From: Arthrobacter sp. AFG20
Lineage (GTDB): Bacteria > Actinomycetota > Actinomycetes > Actinomycetales > Micrococcaceae
NCBI RefSeq assembly: GCF_002892795.1
Contig: NZ_PJMC01000021.1
Location: forward strand, 1 to 64,000
Reading direction: 5' to 3'
DNA: 64,000 bases
Each line of letters opens with the position of its first letter. Position 1 is the first letter of the stretch. This document shows, piece by piece, positions 36,661 through 45,096 of this stretch. Position numbers and translations under genes: made by a program. The notes under the pieces were generated by a model. It saw nothing but the letters and a program-made list of their open reading frames with translations. It made no database searches and was not told where the DNA came from.

Positions 36661-37319
36661 GATAATCCTTTGGCAGAAGAGGGGGACGGGCCGTCCCAAG
36701 AGGCGTAAGCGCGTCTGCCCTTGCCGGTATTCGGTAGTGGCGATGTGGGCGGGACGACCAGTGGTGACGGCGGCCCCGCCGACCGGCTAGGGGTGTTGCC
36801 CAACCCTCTGATCGAAGTCCGCCGGTTAAGGCGGGGTGGCAGCTGCTGCATTGCAGATCCATAATCGACAGATTGTCAGGTTCCTTCGACAGGATGTCAT
36901 ATTGTTGCCTGCATCACAAGGGGTTGCTTCAACCGAGAATTCCCTGCCGTCGATCGCGGGAGGTGGTTGAAGGTTTTGTTCCCGCACAACTCCGACATAA
37001 CGGCGTTGTGCGAGACCCGGCACCCCCTGAATGCGTGTACGCGAGTCAGGGAACGTTTCAGCGGGCCGTCAAAGCCGCAACTGGCAGGTGTCCCGGGCAG
37101 CGGGGGAGCCGGCGGGTCTGCGTGGCGTCCCGGAAGGACGCAGGATGGCAGGTCCGAGGTAATTGCCATCCTGGCGTGCGTGCCTGGCGTGCTAGGCGGA
37201 CAGGAGGAGTGTGCCGCTCCTGACGAACGGTGGGAGGGTATACCGCAGGGGTTTCGGGAAGACGCCCATCAGGCCAGGGGTTGCAGCCTTGGCAGGGGCG
37301 GGCCTTCACATAGGTTGGG
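36661..37319. other. Leader region of the BVMO operon
   Basis: 660 bp between the TetR stop and the BVMO start without a recognised gene. The tandem operator-like repeats at 36867-36898 are here. The remainder holds GC-rich open frames on both strands that look non-coding. Confidence 0.45.
36867..36898. promoter_or_regulatory. Tandem operator-like repeats upstream of the BVMO
   Basis: GACAGATTGTC (36867-36877) and GACAGGATGTC (36888-36898) are each inverted repeats (GACA / TGTC, 3-nt centre) in the shared context TCGACAGnnTGTCA. They are spaced exactly 21 bp, two helical turns, so both would face the same side of the DNA. This suits cooperative binding by the EthR-like TetR encoded just upstream. 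Confidence 0.5.
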
Positions 37320-38006
37320 CTAGCGAGGAGCGGGCGCCTGACCAACGGCCGGCCAGAGTCCGCTGCGCGGACCCCATATTGCGGCCAGGAACATTCGAGT
37401 GAGCAGATCGACGTGTCGATTCATCTCCTGCTGATCTGACCCGGCGCGTACTGCTCGGTAAAAGGCGTCGGCGGTGGCATGGAGAAGCGTCCCGGCAAGA
37501 TCCTCATAGTCGCTACTTACTGGCTCCGCTCGACCCAGATCGCACTCGAGACGGATGTACTCGGAAAGCTGCGTTGTGAACTCCTGCATGGACTCAGCCC
37601 ACATGGCTTCCATGGAAGGGTCGATGTCGCGGACTTGTGTAAAGGCGATGAGGAGCTCTGCGTGATTACGCCACACCTCAGCCGTGGTGGAGAGCGAACG
37701 CCGCACGTGGTCGTGCAAGGAATCACCCTGTAAAGCTGGCCGCCAAATACCGCTGCGTGACTTGAGCTCCGACCAGACATCCGCGACGGCCACCGTGAGC
37801 GCAGTTTCTTTAGTATCAAAGTAGAAGTAAAAACCTGAGCGGCTCAGCCCGGCCGCCTTCGTAATATCGCTGACCGACAGCGAGGACAATGGCTGCTTAC
37901 TCAGTAGGGGAGGCAGTGCGTCAAGAATGGCGCGTCGTTGCCGTTCACCCTTGCTTAATTGGGCGCGGCGATCTCCTGCCACAGGGGTAAGCGGTACGGA
38001 GGTCAT
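37320..38006 (-). CDS. TetR-family regulator, EthR-like
   Basis: A 228-residue regulator. The HTH (about 20-65) is ERQRRAILDALPPLL then SVSDITKAAGLSRSGFYFYF, and FYFYFDTKE is characteristic of the EthR subgroup. The C-terminal domain ends MNRHVDLLTRMFLAAIWG, paralleling the EthR tail. ATG at 38006 with CGGTACGGAGGTC upstream. It lies upstream of the BVMO on the same strand, with tandem operator-like repeats between, so it is probably the repressor of the BVMO-esterase-ligase genes, responding to a ketone, lactone or acyl ester (inferred). Confidence 0.87.
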   Translation of the reverse strand: MTSVPLTPVAGDRRAQLSKGERQRRAILDALPPLLSKQPLSSLSVSDITKAAGLSRSGFYFYFDTKETALTVAVADVWSELKSRSGIWRPALQGDSLHDHVRRSLSTTAEVWRNHAELLIAFTQVRDIDPSMEAMWAESMQEFTTQLSEYIRLECDLGRAEPVSSDYEDLAGTLLHATADAFYRAVRAGSDQQEMNRHVDLLTRMFLAAIWGPRSGLWPAVGQAPAPR

Positions 38007-38122
38007 GTGTCCATTATTCCCTACGCGGTGTTGATTCACTGCGATACTCCGGACCCATCCTCCACGGGGGGTAGCGCTGGCCAAACCCGGGCCTTTATGC
38101 GGCGACGGCCGGCAGTTCAGGT

Positions 38123-38680
38123 TCACCTCCCGGCCGCGAGCCAAACCGGGTTATCCCGCTCCCTGTTGCACCATCTTTGCTGGACAGTAATGTCTTTGAG
38201 AAGTATGAGCCGGTCCACGGCAGCAGGCCTGGCTGTCATAAATGAGGCAACAGCCTGGGAGAGACGTTCCTTAGCTTCCAAGGGATCCTGGGTCTTTCCC
38301 GTAGCTATCCACGGGCTGCAGTAACAGTTCGTGCAGAAATTCAGGGCCGCCCAGATTGTGTGCACGCCGATATCGAGCAACTTCCGCTCACCGACGTCCG
38401 TGGTCACCCAGACGAATCCGTTTTCGGGAAACGTCATGTCAACGCGCCCGGTCCACAAGGCCCCGGTTTCAGGATCCCTGACAGCGATGCGGTGGCCAAG
38501 GGCGAGGGACAGGAAGACGTCAGTTTCGCATTCTGTCAGAGACTCTTTCAACCCGTACCTCGAGCCTGCGTCCAGAGTCGCCCTGCGCAGGGAACAGCCG
38601 TCCCCGCGGGCGGCGGGGCAGATCAGGTTAAACAGGCTGCCGGCCGGTGCGCCGGAGAGACCGCTCTGCCGTCCGTTCAT
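38123..38680 (-). CDS. Conserved hypothetical protein, cysteine motif
   Basis: 185 residues of unknown function. The middle part (LALGHRIAVRDPETGALWTG, then DMTFPENGFVWVTTDVGERK) reads like a small beta-barrel (PRC/SH3-like). It is followed by TIWAALNFCTNCYCSPW, where three clustered cysteines (C-x2-C-x-C) could bind metal. The ATG at 38680 overlaps the stop of the gene before it (ATGA), so translation is coupled. It sits upstream of the EthR-like regulator on the same strand. Confidence 0.6.
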   Translation of the reverse strand: MNGRQSGLSGAPAGSLFNLICPAARGDGCSLRRATLDAGSRYGLKESLTECETDVFLSLALGHRIAVRDPETGALWTGRVDMTFPENGFVWVTTDVGERKLLDIGVHTIWAALNFCTNCYCSPWIATGKTQDPLEAKERLSQAVASFMTARPAAVDRLILLKDITVQQRWCNRERDNPVWLAAGR

Positions 38681-38901
38681 CGCAGCTCGGTCTCCCACCT
38701 TTCGAGTGTCACACCGCGTGGAACGTCGCTGTCCAGGCGCGCTTCATAGCGGCCCGGGGCGAGCCGGGTCACCAAGATACCGACCTGTTCAGCCCTCGCC
38801 GCCGGTTTCAGGAGATGCACCGCTTCATCCAGGGCGGCGTCTAGTTCTTTTCGGGTGTGAACGGCGACGACGAGACAACGGGTTGTTGTGTGCATGGTCA
38901 T
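38677..38901 (-). CDS. Small hypothetical protein
   Basis: 74 residues: TRCLVVAVHTRKELDAALDEAVHLL then RYEARLDSDVPRGVTLERWE. No family recognised. Predicted mixed alpha/beta, cytoplasmic. ATG at 38901 with AAGGA close by; a second ATG two codons later has better spacing. It ends in an ATGA overlap with the next gene, which supports both frames being real. Confidence 0.55.
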   Translation of the reverse strand: MTMHTTTRCLVVAVHTRKELDAALDEAVHLLKPAARAEQVGILVTRLAPGRYEARLDSDVPRGVTLERWETELR

Positions 38902-38907
38902 TAATCC

Positions 38908-39463
38908 TTACTCTGAGGGCGCTGCGGTGGTCAGTACTTTGGGACACGCAGATGTCTTGGCGTGGAGGGACGAGCGGCAGCCCGCCGGCGTGATCAAACC
39001 AAGGCCAAATCCCTGCGATCCCGGCGGAACCCAGGGAACCAGGCTGCCGGCTGAAGAAGGGGCAGGACCGCCGAACGCCAGAACGACGGCAGTCTGCTCC
39101 CGAGCCCAGTGAGGTAGCTTCACAACATCTTCCAGGGATCGCTGAATCCAGGTGAGGGCGGCCAAGTCATCGGAGCTTTGGGCCGGGTCGATTGAAACGC
39201 CTTCAGGAGCGCAGCCCGGCGGCTGATCCTGCCGGAAAGGTTGAGGATCAATGCCGGAATCATGGCCAGGGATTCACCCGCGACAGGTCCGCGAAAGCTC
39301 CCTTTCCATCCCCACAGTCGGTGGCTGAGACCGTGAGGTCCAGGCCGGAGGTACATGTGTGCTCCTGTAGTGATTGACGCGGGGCAGGGGAGTAAGCGCT
39401 ATGCGGATGGTGCAGGGTGTCGCTTGCCGGGACCCCTCGGCGTTTCCTCAACGGCCAGGACAA
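38908..39463 (-). pseudogene. Possible decayed hypothetical gene
   Basis: Two minus-strand frames join end to end: TSGLDLTVSATDCGDGKGAF with ADLSRVNPWP-stop (to 39260), and, one frame over, GHDSGIDPQPFRQDQPPG, SSDDLAALTWIQRSLEDVV and LAFGGPAPSSAGSLVPWVPP, ending at 38908. The second could start at TTG 39165. The composition looks coding, but the break near 39275 suggests a frameshift. No family recognised. Confidence 0.35.
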
Positions 39464-40050
39464 CGGCCCAGGTCAGAACTCATGGGAACGCACCGATATG
39501 CGTCGATTCGGCCGGCACGATCGACTCGGATGGAACAGCAATCTTCTGCGTCCGCCCGGTATCCGGGCAGGAGTGGGAGGTGCCCGTCGTGTTTCCGTGG
39601 AATGTGAGCCAAGCAACATCAAGACATAGCGTCTTCGCTTTTCAACAGGTTGTCATTATGCCCGAACGTATCCATCCGCCAATATCAGCGCTCTGCGGCT
39701 GGCACGATTGGCGAAGGCATCGCATTGGTCTGCCTATTGTGTTTCCCGCCACTTTATGACATCTTGTCTATGGTAATTGACGCAGCGTCGAGTTTTTGGG
39801 CCCCAATCGGGGCGGGGAAGAACATTCACGGCATCACCTTCTCGCTCGGCCGCTCGTCATTCCACTGACCGAACGAAGGAGTTCGATATCAGTCCCAAGT
39901 TGTCTTTCGATGGCCCGCCGGTAAGCGCCAGCCTTAAGCGGCCTAGATTCCCGAGAGATACTCCAGCCTGTCGCCACTTCTGACCCTTGGTCTCATTGCC
40001 GCAGAATCCTCTCCACATCATCATTTCCACACGACATTCCAGGAGCCACC
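39464..40050. other. Upstream region of the aldehyde dehydrogenase
   Basis: About 590 bp without a recognised gene, between minus-strand small genes and the plus-strand dehydrogenase operon. Promoters for both directions are expected here, but I could not define them. Confidence 0.35.
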
Positions 40051-41511
40051 ATGACCACCACCGCACCAGCCGGGTTTTTTATTGATAATGATTGGGCCGC
40101 TCCGTCCACGCCGCGGCGAATCAACATCATCGAGGCGAGCACCGGCGATATCGTAACTTCAGTCCCAGAAGCGGCTGAGCCGGACGTTGACGCTGCGGTC
40201 CAGGCAGCACGGCGTGCATTCGATAGTTCCGAGTGGTCGGCGTGGACTGCGGAAGATCGGGCGAAGGCGATCTACTCCCTTGCTGACGCCCTCGAGGCGC
40301 GGGGCGGTGCCACTGCCCAAGCGGTCAGTACTCAGAACGGTATGCCGATTTCGGTCTCCTCGGCTACCGAAGCAGTCTTTCCGGCCCTCTTGTTGCGTTA
40401 CTACGCGGACCTTGCGGCGGCGCAGCCCGCGGAGGAACGCCGGAGCAGCTTTGTCGGCGGGACCACCCTGGTGCGCCGTGAACCCATCGGGGTTGTCGCC
40501 GCGATTGTGCCTTGGAACTTCCCTCAGTCGTTGACCTTTTTCAAGCTTGCCCCGTTGCTTGCTGCAGGGTGCACCGTTGTCCTCAAGCCCTCACCCGAGA
40601 CCGTTCTGGACTCATACGTGCTTGCTGAGGCCATTGCCGAATCCGATATCCCTGCGGGTGTAATCAACATTGTGCCCGGTGGCCGCGAGATAGGCGCCTA
40701 CCTCGTTGCGCACCCGGGTATCGATAAAGTCTCCTTCACCGGATCGACTGCCGCCGGACGTGCCATCGGCGAGACTTGCGGACGGCTTATCCGTCCGGTC
40801 ACCCTTGAACTCGGCGGCAAATCGGCGTCGATCATCCTCGATGACGCCGACCTTGCATCCTCGCTGGAGCAGTTCTTTGACGCCACTCTAATGAATAACG
40901 GCCAAACCTGTTTCCTGGGCACACGCGTACTCGCGCCTAGGAGCCGCTATAGCGAGACGGTGGACATACTCACCGACTTCGCCCGTTCACTAACCGTCGG
41001 CAACGCACTGGACCCGGCCACCCAGATTGGCCCGCTGGCCACGGCTACGCAGCAGCAGCGGGTTCAAAAGTATATTGAGCGAGGCGTTGCAGACGGTGGC
41101 CGTATCACCACCGGCGGAGGCAGGCCGGCCGGCCTGGATTCGGGGTGGTTCGTTGAGCCCACCATTTTTGACAACGTAAACAACTCCCACACCATCGCGC
41201 GTGAGGAAATATTCGGTCCCGTACTGGCGGTGATTCCCTACGGCGACGTAGACGAGGCGGTCAAGATAGCCAACGACTCGGACTTTGGCCTCGGCGGTAC
41301 GGTATGGACCAGCGATCAGCAGCGCGGACTGGATGTCGCACGTCGTGTGAAGACCGGCAGCATCGGGATCAACAATTATGTCCTAGACATATGCTCCCCG
41401 TTCGGCGGTATCAAAGGAAGCGGGCTTGGTCGCGAGCTTGGACCGGAGGGATTGGCCGCTTACCAGCAGACCAAGTCCATTTATCTCCCCGCAAGTGACA
41501 CCACGGTCTGA
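40051..41511 (+). CDS. Aldehyde dehydrogenase
   Basis: A 486-residue NAD(P)-dependent aldehyde dehydrogenase. Features are GVVAAIVPWNFPQSL (NAD pocket), AAGCTVVLKPSPETVLDSY, FTGSTAAGRAIGE, catalytic glutamate in TLELGGKSASIIL, catalytic cysteine in NNGQTCFLGTR, and EEIFGPVLAVIPY and PFGGIKGSGLGRELGPEGL near the end. The ATG follows CCAGGAGCCACC. First gene of a plus-strand unit with two alcohol dehydrogenases. In a BVMO pathway it would oxidise the omega-oxo acid left after lactone opening and alcohol oxidation. Substrate inferred. Confidence 0.92.
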   Translation: MTTTAPAGFFIDNDWAAPSTPRRINIIEASTGDIVTSVPEAAEPDVDAAVQAARRAFDSSEWSAWTAEDRAKAIYSLADALEARGGATAQAVSTQNGMPISVSSATEAVFPALLLRYYADLAAAQPAEERRSSFVGGTTLVRREPIGVVAAIVPWNFPQSLTFFKLAPLLAAGCTVVLKPSPETVLDSYVLAEAIAESDIPAGVINIVPGGREIGAYLVAHPGIDKVSFTGSTAAGRAIGETCGRLIRPVTLELGGKSASIILDDADLASSLEQFFDATLMNNGQTCFLGTRVLAPRSRYSETVDILTDFARSLTVGNALDPATQIGPLATATQQQRVQKYIERGVADGGRITTGGGRPAGLDSGWFVEPTIFDNVNNSHTIAREEIFGPVLAVIPYGDVDEAVKIANDSDFGLGGTVWTSDQQRGLDVARRVKTGSIGINNYVLDICSPFGGIKGSGLGRELGPEGLAAYQQTKSIYLPASDTTV

Positions 41512-41549
41512 CACTTCATCCCCCTAATAGAAAGACAATCAGGTAGAGC

Positions 41550-42665
41550 ATGAAAATTCACGCAGCCGTACTTCGCAGTGAAGACAAACCGTTGGACATC
41601 GAAGAACTTGAGCTGGCCGACCCGGCACTGGATCAGGTTTTGGTCCGTATTGTTGGCGCCGGTCACTGCCACACAGATGTCTTGCCGCGCGCTGGAGCCG
41701 GTGACACTCCCCCAATTGCGTTTGGCACGCCCCCCATCGTGCTGGGCCATGAAGGAGCCGGCGTCATTGAGGCGGTGGGCGCGGGGGTAACCACGGTCGC
41801 CGTCGGAGACCATGTGGTGTTGAGCTTTGACTCCTGCGGAAAGTGCCACAACTGTCGCGACGCCCACCCGGCATATTGCGACACGTTCCTGGCCCGGAAC
41901 CTGGGCGGCCACGGAATCGACGGATCCACTCCGCTCACCGACGACACGGGAAGCGTGGTGGCGAGCCGCTGGTTCGGTCAATCGTCGTTTGCCACGCACT
42001 CACTCGTAGACGCAAAAAACGTCGTCGTGGTAGACAAGGACCTTCCCCTGGAGCTGCTCGGACCCCTCGGATGTGGGGTGCAGACCGGCGCGGGCTCCGT
42101 TCTCGAAGTCTTGGATGTTCGTACGGGAGAAGGCATCGTCGTAGTCGGAGTCGGCGCCGTCGGGCTGTCCGCCATTATGGCAGCCAAAGTCGCCGGCGCT
42201 CATCCGATCATCGCCGTGGACCTTAACCCTGTGCGACTCGACCTCGCGCGGGAACTTGGCGCCACGCATACCATCACAGCCGGTACCGGAAATCTCACTG
42301 AGCAAATCCGCGCAATTGCCCCTGCCGGCGTCCGCTACGGACTGGACACCACCGGCCTGCCCCACGTCATCGCGGCCACTCTTGACGCCCTCGCACTGCG
42401 TGGCACCCTGGGTATGGTAGGCGTCCAGCAAGGTGATCTGGCAATCGCACCATTGGCGTTGACGGCTGGCCGGACACTCACCGGCATTCTCGAAGGCGAC
42501 GTGAACCCGCAGACGTTCATTCCTCGCCTCATCACGCTATGGCAGGCCGGCAAGTTCCCCTTCGACCGGCTCATCACCACCCTTCCACTCTCGGAAATCA
42601 ATTCCGCCGAGGAGCGTGTCCTCGCCGGAGAGATCGTCAAACCGGTACTTCTACCCGGCGCCTAA
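41550..42665 (+). CDS. Zinc-dependent alcohol dehydrogenase (class III/aryl-alcohol type)
   Basis: A 371-residue MDR alcohol dehydrogenase. Catalytic zinc ligands are C40, H67-E68 and the cysteine in GPLGCGVQTG (near 174). The structural zinc lobe C96-C99-C102-C110 is complete. The NAD-binding motif is VGVGAVGLSAIMAAK. It resembles aryl-alcohol/benzyl-alcohol and class III dehydrogenases. It lies 38 bp after the aldehyde dehydrogenase, so the pair converts a primary alcohol to an acid. A hairpin at 42737-42776 may end the transcript. Confidence 0.92.
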   Translation: MKIHAAVLRSEDKPLDIEELELADPALDQVLVRIVGAGHCHTDVLPRAGAGDTPPIAFGTPPIVLGHEGAGVIEAVGAGVTTVAVGDHVVLSFDSCGKCHNCRDAHPAYCDTFLARNLGGHGIDGSTPLTDDTGSVVASRWFGQSSFATHSLVDAKNVVVVDKDLPLELLGPLGCGVQTGAGSVLEVLDVRTGEGIVVVGVGAVGLSAIMAAKVAGAHPIIAVDLNPVRLDLARELGATHTITAGTGNLTEQIRAIAPAGVRYGLDTTGLPHVIAATLDALALRGTLGMVGVQQGDLAIAPLALTAGRTLTGILEGDVNPQTFIPRLITLWQAGKFPFDRLITTLPLSEINSAEERVLAGEIVKPVLLPGA

Positions 42666-42736
42666 CAGCAAGCCGGGCTGAGCAGCCGGAGGCCCTTGCC
42701 CAAAAAACAGGCAAGGTGCCGCACGGACGCAGTCGT

Positions 42737-42776
42737 CAGGGTGCCTCGTGCAGCTTTCCGAGACCGAGGCACCCTG
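42737..42776 (+). terminator. Strong hairpin after the ALDH-ADH pair
   Basis: Perfect 12-bp arms, CAGGGTGCCTCG (42737-42748) and CGAGGCACCCTG (42765-42776), around a 16-nt loop. No T-run follows, so it may be a Rho-independent-like stop, an mRNA-stabilising stem, or partial attenuation before the small gene at 42930. Confidence 0.5.
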
Positions 42777-42929
42777 AAGAGGTAGTGCAGACGCTCACCT
42801 GCAGATTCCCGCTGTAGCAATACCCAGGTTTCGGGTGTTGTCGCACTACATCTACAAGAAGCTACGACAGCCAGATTCACAAACCCAAGCTGCGGCAGTG
42901 CACCTGCGCTGAACAAAAGGAGACCTCTG

Positions 42930-43202
42930 ATGCCTAGTTACCGCCACGAGGATTGGAACCAGTTGGTTGGCGCCTTTGTGGAAGTTCGAAAGGGCAAACG
43001 TAGTCTCAGACGTGGATTCGTTGACGACGCCATGCCAGATTCTTCTGCCATATGGCTTTCTGCCGATGGATTCGACGGCAGGACTTTTGTTGACAAGGCA
43101 GAAGGCTATGAAGTCTGGGTTGAACCCCAGCAGCTGGAGGGCGAGGTTGCTTACCGCATGACGTCATCCGCCCTGCACGGAATAAGCGCAGAAACACAGT
43201 GA
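42930..43202 (+). CDS. Small hypothetical protein
   Basis: 90 residues: VGAFVEVRKGKRSLRRGFVD, SSAIWLSADGFDGRTFVDKA then EGYEVWVEPQQLEG. The pattern (GxxVEVRxGxxxxRxGxVxxxxxDSxxxWLxxDG) looks like a single small beta-barrel (PRC/SH3-like), reminiscent of the hypothetical protein at 38123. ATG with AAAAGGAGACCTCTG upstream, a strong site. It lies between two alcohol dehydrogenases. Function unknown. Confidence 0.65.
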   Translation: MPSYRHEDWNQLVGAFVEVRKGKRSLRRGFVDDAMPDSSAIWLSADGFDGRTFVDKAEGYEVWVEPQQLEGEVAYRMTSSALHGISAETQ

Positions 43203-43388
43203 GGCAAAGCAGTTCGCCACGAAACGCTCGATGTTCAAGTCCAAAATCCACCGAACGACAGTTACCTAAGCGGATCTGCACTACATAGGGTCCGTCACCT
43301 GGACCTGGACCTGCTCGATGCTGCCGACTCCTTCTGGGTGAACTAGCGGCGAAATAGCCACGAACTAAAACTAAGGAAGCAAACAGCC

Positions 43389-44369
43389 ATGACGAACAAG
43401 GGATGGTTATTTAGCGAGTTCCAGCAGCCTCTAAGCCTGGTTGACGTGGGGGACCCCCAGCCCGGGCCTCGGCAGGTAGTCGTTGACGTGGCGGCAGCTG
43501 GGCTCTGTCACTCAGACCTCGGGATCATCGATGGTTCCGGCGCCGCTTGGATTTCGCAGCGACCCATTGTCCTGGGGCACGAAGTCGCAGGCGTCATCAG
43601 CGAGCTCGGCGCGGAGGTTACTGATTTCGAGATTGGTGATCGCGTCGCCGTCGCCCTGATTTCGCATCCGGTGGGCTTCAGAGGCCCGATCGCCCCTGGG
43701 CTGTCCCGAAATGGTGGGTTCGAACAGCACGCTGTCGCCGATGACATTGAACTGGTGAAGTTGCCGGACAATGTTTCCATGGTGCAGGGTGCGGCTGCCA
43801 CAGACTCGGTCACGACCGCTTACCACGCAGTCGTGACGACCGGCGGGATCACCCAAGGCACCGTCGTCGGGGTCATTGGCACGGGTGGCCTCGGGCTGAA
43901 CGCCGTCCAGATAGCCCGATACTTGGGTGGCGTAGTCCATGCCGTGGATATCAACCAAGCCGCCAGGCAGCGGGCACTCGAACTCGGAGCCACGTCCGTT
44001 CACGCCGCCGTCACAGAACTCGAACCATTCGAGCCCGAGGTCGTGCTCGACTTCGCGGGGGTCGGCCAGACCACCGCCGATGCCGTCGCAGTGGTTCGCC
44101 CGGGCGGCCGTGTGGTTCTGGTTGGACTTGGCAAGACCGAGGCGACCATCTCCACGAACGCGTTGATCCTCAAGAACGTCAGTCTCGTTGGATCACTCGG
44201 GGGGAGCAAGGAGGACCTCCAACGGGTCCTTGAGTTGATCTCAACAGGAGCCATCGACAACGTCATAACCGAAGTCGCGTTTCACCAAGTACCGGACGCT
44301 GTGGACATGCTGTCAGAAGGCAGGATAACCGGACGCCTCGTTGTAAGGGTCAATCCTGACATCACATGA
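43389..44369 (+). CDS. Zinc-type alcohol dehydrogenase lacking the structural zinc lobe
   Basis: A 326-residue MDR dehydrogenase. C40 and H64-E65 keep the catalytic zinc pair, and the NAD motif is VIGTGGLGLNAVQIAR. The segment that holds four structural cysteines in the neighbour is shortened and cysteine-free (VALISHPVGFRGPIAPGLSR), and the third catalytic ligand position has AATDSVTTAYH. This layout resembles 6-hydroxycyclohexene-carbonyl-CoA and secondary alcohol dehydrogenases. ATG with AAGGAAGC upstream. It could oxidise a cyclic secondary alcohol to the BVMO's ketone (inferred). Confidence 0.88.
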   Translation: MTNKGWLFSEFQQPLSLVDVGDPQPGPRQVVVDVAAAGLCHSDLGIIDGSGAAWISQRPIVLGHEVAGVISELGAEVTDFEIGDRVAVALISHPVGFRGPIAPGLSRNGGFEQHAVADDIELVKLPDNVSMVQGAAATDSVTTAYHAVVTTGGITQGTVVGVIGTGGLGLNAVQIARYLGGVVHAVDINQAARQRALELGATSVHAAVTELEPFEPEVVLDFAGVGQTTADAVAVVRPGGRVVLVGLGKTEATISTNALILKNVSLVGSLGGSKEDLQRVLELISTGAIDNVITEVAFHQVPDAVDMLSEGRITGRLVVRVNPDIT

Positions 44370-44604
44370 GTGGCACGATCGCTGTGTGCTGAGCACATCA
44401 TCCTGAAAGATCCTGGGGGGCGAAACCTGGTCACCACGCCCCTAGTCAATTAGCTTCCCTTCCACAGATGCCTAAACGAACACACCACCGACGCCAGGTA
44501 CCAGTCGGCCGTCTCCATGTTGCGCGTACTCTCGGGCAAGACGACTTTCAAAACATCGCTGTCAGCGGGAGAGGAAGGCATTGAAAGCCGCTTGCGGTGA
44601 AGAG

Positions 44605-44950
44605 TCACTGTGGATTAGCAAGAGTTAGCGCAGCAGTTCCTGGCCCAAGCCAGGGAGCAGGGCAACGACCCTGATGGATACCTGGAAGGTCCGGCACGGC
44701 CCGAGCGCGGGGAGCGTCATCGCTGACTCCTGGCGGAGGGATCTCCGGCAGGTCATCCAGCTGGGGTGTCTGGTCCACGACGTAGCCGGTGGCCGCCAGC
44801 GCGCCCTGGTGGAGGAAAGCGGCGACCTTGAAAAAGCGAGGCGGGATGTCCACGCCCCTGTATACCGGGTCGCCGGCGCCGAAGACCGGTCAGGTGAACG
44901 CGACGACCCGCTGGCCGTTCTCCGCGCGTTCTCCTGCAGGTAGGACTCAC
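44605..44950 (-). pseudogene. DNA/RNA non-specific endonuclease (NucA type), C-terminal remnant
   Basis: The minus strand reads ENGQRVVAFT, an in-frame TGA, PVFGAGDPVYRGVDIPPRFFK then VAAFLHQGALAATGYVVDQT. Intact nucleases of this family have VFTGPVFGxxDPxYRGVxVPxxFFKV and LAATGYVLDQ. The catalytic DRGH region is missing upstream and the frame has a stop. Flanking sequence on both sides (44370-44604 and 44951-45096) is empty. Confidence 0.7.
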
Positions 44951-45096
44951 CTGGGCGTAACGCCCGGCGATTCCCTGCGCTTCGACGACTGAACTAGTCC
45001 CGAAGACCCCTTTTCATAGGTACTCCCTTGGCAGTTTTGAAGAGCCCACAGTGGACCTTCTGTTAACCTGCGCCAACGCGGCCAGTCCGAAGTGGC

